NCBI GenBank assembly: GCA_009774895.1
Contig: VSOO01000047.1
Coordinates: forward strand, 3,520-9,858
DNA: 6,339 nt
Direction: 5' to 3'
DNA from: Alistipes sp.
Lineage (GTDB): Bacteria > Bacteroidota > Bacteroidia > Bacteroidales > Rikenellaceae
In this document: piece after piece, positions 5,506 to 6,339 of the stretch
Position numbering within the stretch: the stretch's first letter is position 1
How the letters are laid out: every line of letters begins with the position of its first letter
Program-made: the position numbers and the translations under genes
Notes under the pieces: generated by a model
What the model saw: the letters and a program-made list of their open reading frames with translations, nothing else
Database searches by the model: none
What the model was told of the DNA's origin: nothing

Positions 5506-6339
5506 ATGCCAATGAAACAGCAAACCATCAAAAACCCCGTGACGTTCTCCGGCAAGGGACTGCACACGGGCGTCAGGGTAACCATGACGGTAAATCCGGC
5601 TCCGGCCGACACGGGCATCGTATTCCGCCGCACCGACATCGAAGGCTGCCCCGTGATCCCGGCGCTGTGCGACTACGTGACCGACACTTCGCGCGGCACG
5701 ACCATCGAGAAGGACGGCCACCGCATCAGCACGATCGAACATATCATCTCGGCGCTCTGGACGCTGGGCGTGGACAACGCCCGCATCGACATCGACGCCC
5801 CCGAAACCCCCATCATGGACGGCTCGTCGCGCGAATACGCCGAGGCGATCACGGGCGTGGGGCTCGAAGAGCTGCCCGCCGAGCGCAAATACTACCACGT
5901 GACCGAGAAGATGGTCTACACCATCCCCGAAAAGGGCGTGGCGATCATCCTCTACCCCGACGACGAGTTCTCCGTGTCGCTGCACGTGGACTACAACTCG
6001 AAGGTCATCGGCAACCAGTACGCCACCTTCAACCCGGGCGACGACTACACCTCGAAGATCGCCCCCTGCCGCACGTTCGTCTTCCTGCACGAGCTGGAGC
6101 CCCTAATGAAGATGAACCTCATCAAGGGCGGCGACCTGGACAACGCCATCGTGGTGGTGGAGAATCCCGTGCCCGACGAGCAGTTCGAGCACCTCAAGCG
6201 CATCTTCAACAAGACCGACATCGAGATCACGGGCGGCTACCTGAACAACCTCGAACTGCGCTTCAACAACGAGCTGGCGCGCCACAAGCTGCTCGACCTG
6301 CTGGGCGACTTCGCGCTGCTGGGCATGCGCATCAAGGGC
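5506..6339 (+). CDS. lpxC: UDP-3-O-acyl-N-acetylglucosamine deacetylase LpxC, N-terminal part
   Basis: LpxC is the cytosolic zinc deacetylase that catalyses the committed step of lipid A synthesis. The 278 residues visible include the opening TFSGKGLHTG (13-22), STIEHIISAL (75-84) with catalytic Glu78 and zinc ligand His79, the IMDGSS motif (103-108), PCRTFVFLHELEPL (187-200), KGGDLDNAIVV (207-217), and NELARHKLLDLLGD (255-268) carrying zinc ligands His260 and Asp264. The window ends just before the loop with the general-acid histidine. In Bacteroidota lpxC is commonly fused to fabZ, giving a product of about 460 residues; that part would lie beyond the right edge and is not seen. Two start codons are possible, 5506 (MPMKQQ) and 5512 (MKQQ); I took the first. 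The gene has its own promoter and diverges from the TonB-like operon. Confidence 0.97.
   Translation, partial: MPMKQQTIKNPVTFSGKGLHTGVRVTMTVNPAPADTGIVFRRTDIEGCPVIPALCDYVTDTSRGTTIEKDGHRISTIEHIISALWTLGVDNARIDIDAPETPIMDGSSREYAEAITGVGLEELPAERKYYHVTEKMVYTIPEKGVAIILYPDDEFSVSLHVDYNSKVIGNQYATFNPGDDYTSKIAPCRTFVFLHELEPLMKMNLIKGGDLDNAIVVVENPVPDEQFEHLKRIFNKTDIEITGGYLNNLELRFNNELARHKLLDLLGDFALLGMRIKG

Noticed and set aside
4732..6090. Minus-strand open frame of 452 codons spanning the TonB-like gene and lpxC
   Set aside because: It crosses a divergent promoter region and is antisense to lpxC, with low-complexity translation; high GC explains its length.

Overview
The window looks like the chromosome of a GC-rich member of the Bacteroidota, most likely Bacteroidales and perhaps Alistipes-like. 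The grounds are several exact matches to the Bacteroidota -7 promoter element TAnnTTTG at sensible distances from genes, the lack of Shine-Dalgarno sites before most genes, a Bacteroides-type integrase remnant, and the protein sequences of Der, LpxC and the TonB-like protein. The genus is an inference; no 16S or other marker is present.

Layout. Positions 1-472 (minus) hold the 5' part of an asparagine-synthase-related gene that runs off the left edge and changes reading frame at a run of nine C (G on the + strand, 109-117). A GC-rich divergent intergenic region (473-805) separates it from der (806-2110, plus), which encodes a complete two-domain ribosome-assembly GTPase. A terminator-like hairpin and an exact TTTG-N19-TATATTTG promoter follow, then tRNA-Ala(GGC) at 2258-2331 with the G3:U70 identity pair and its own intrinsic terminator.

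Positions 2332-3126 are an accessory scar that looks less GC-rich than the flanks. A repeat-rich stretch carries helically phased AGACA motifs and four copies of CGTTACTAAAA. It is followed by a tyrosine recombinase reduced to its arm-binding N-terminus plus an out-of-frame middle piece, with the catalytic domain gone. This reads as the decayed end of an element that integrated next to the tRNA gene, with its attachment/arm-site region still readable.

The host chromosome resumes exactly there. On the minus strand are a complete NhaP/CvrA-type cation/proton antiporter (3116-4615) and, 16 bases upstream of it, a TonB-like membrane protein (4632-5432), probably one operon transcribed toward the scar. 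A 73-bp divergent promoter region leads to lpxC (5506 onward, plus), the committed step of lipid A synthesis, cut by the right edge before any fused FabZ domain could be seen.

The host genes are housekeeping or envelope genes: ribosome assembly, tRNA, ion homeostasis, periplasm-spanning transduction and lipid A. The parts most worth a second look are the scar with its two repeat families and the homopolymer frameshift at the left edge.
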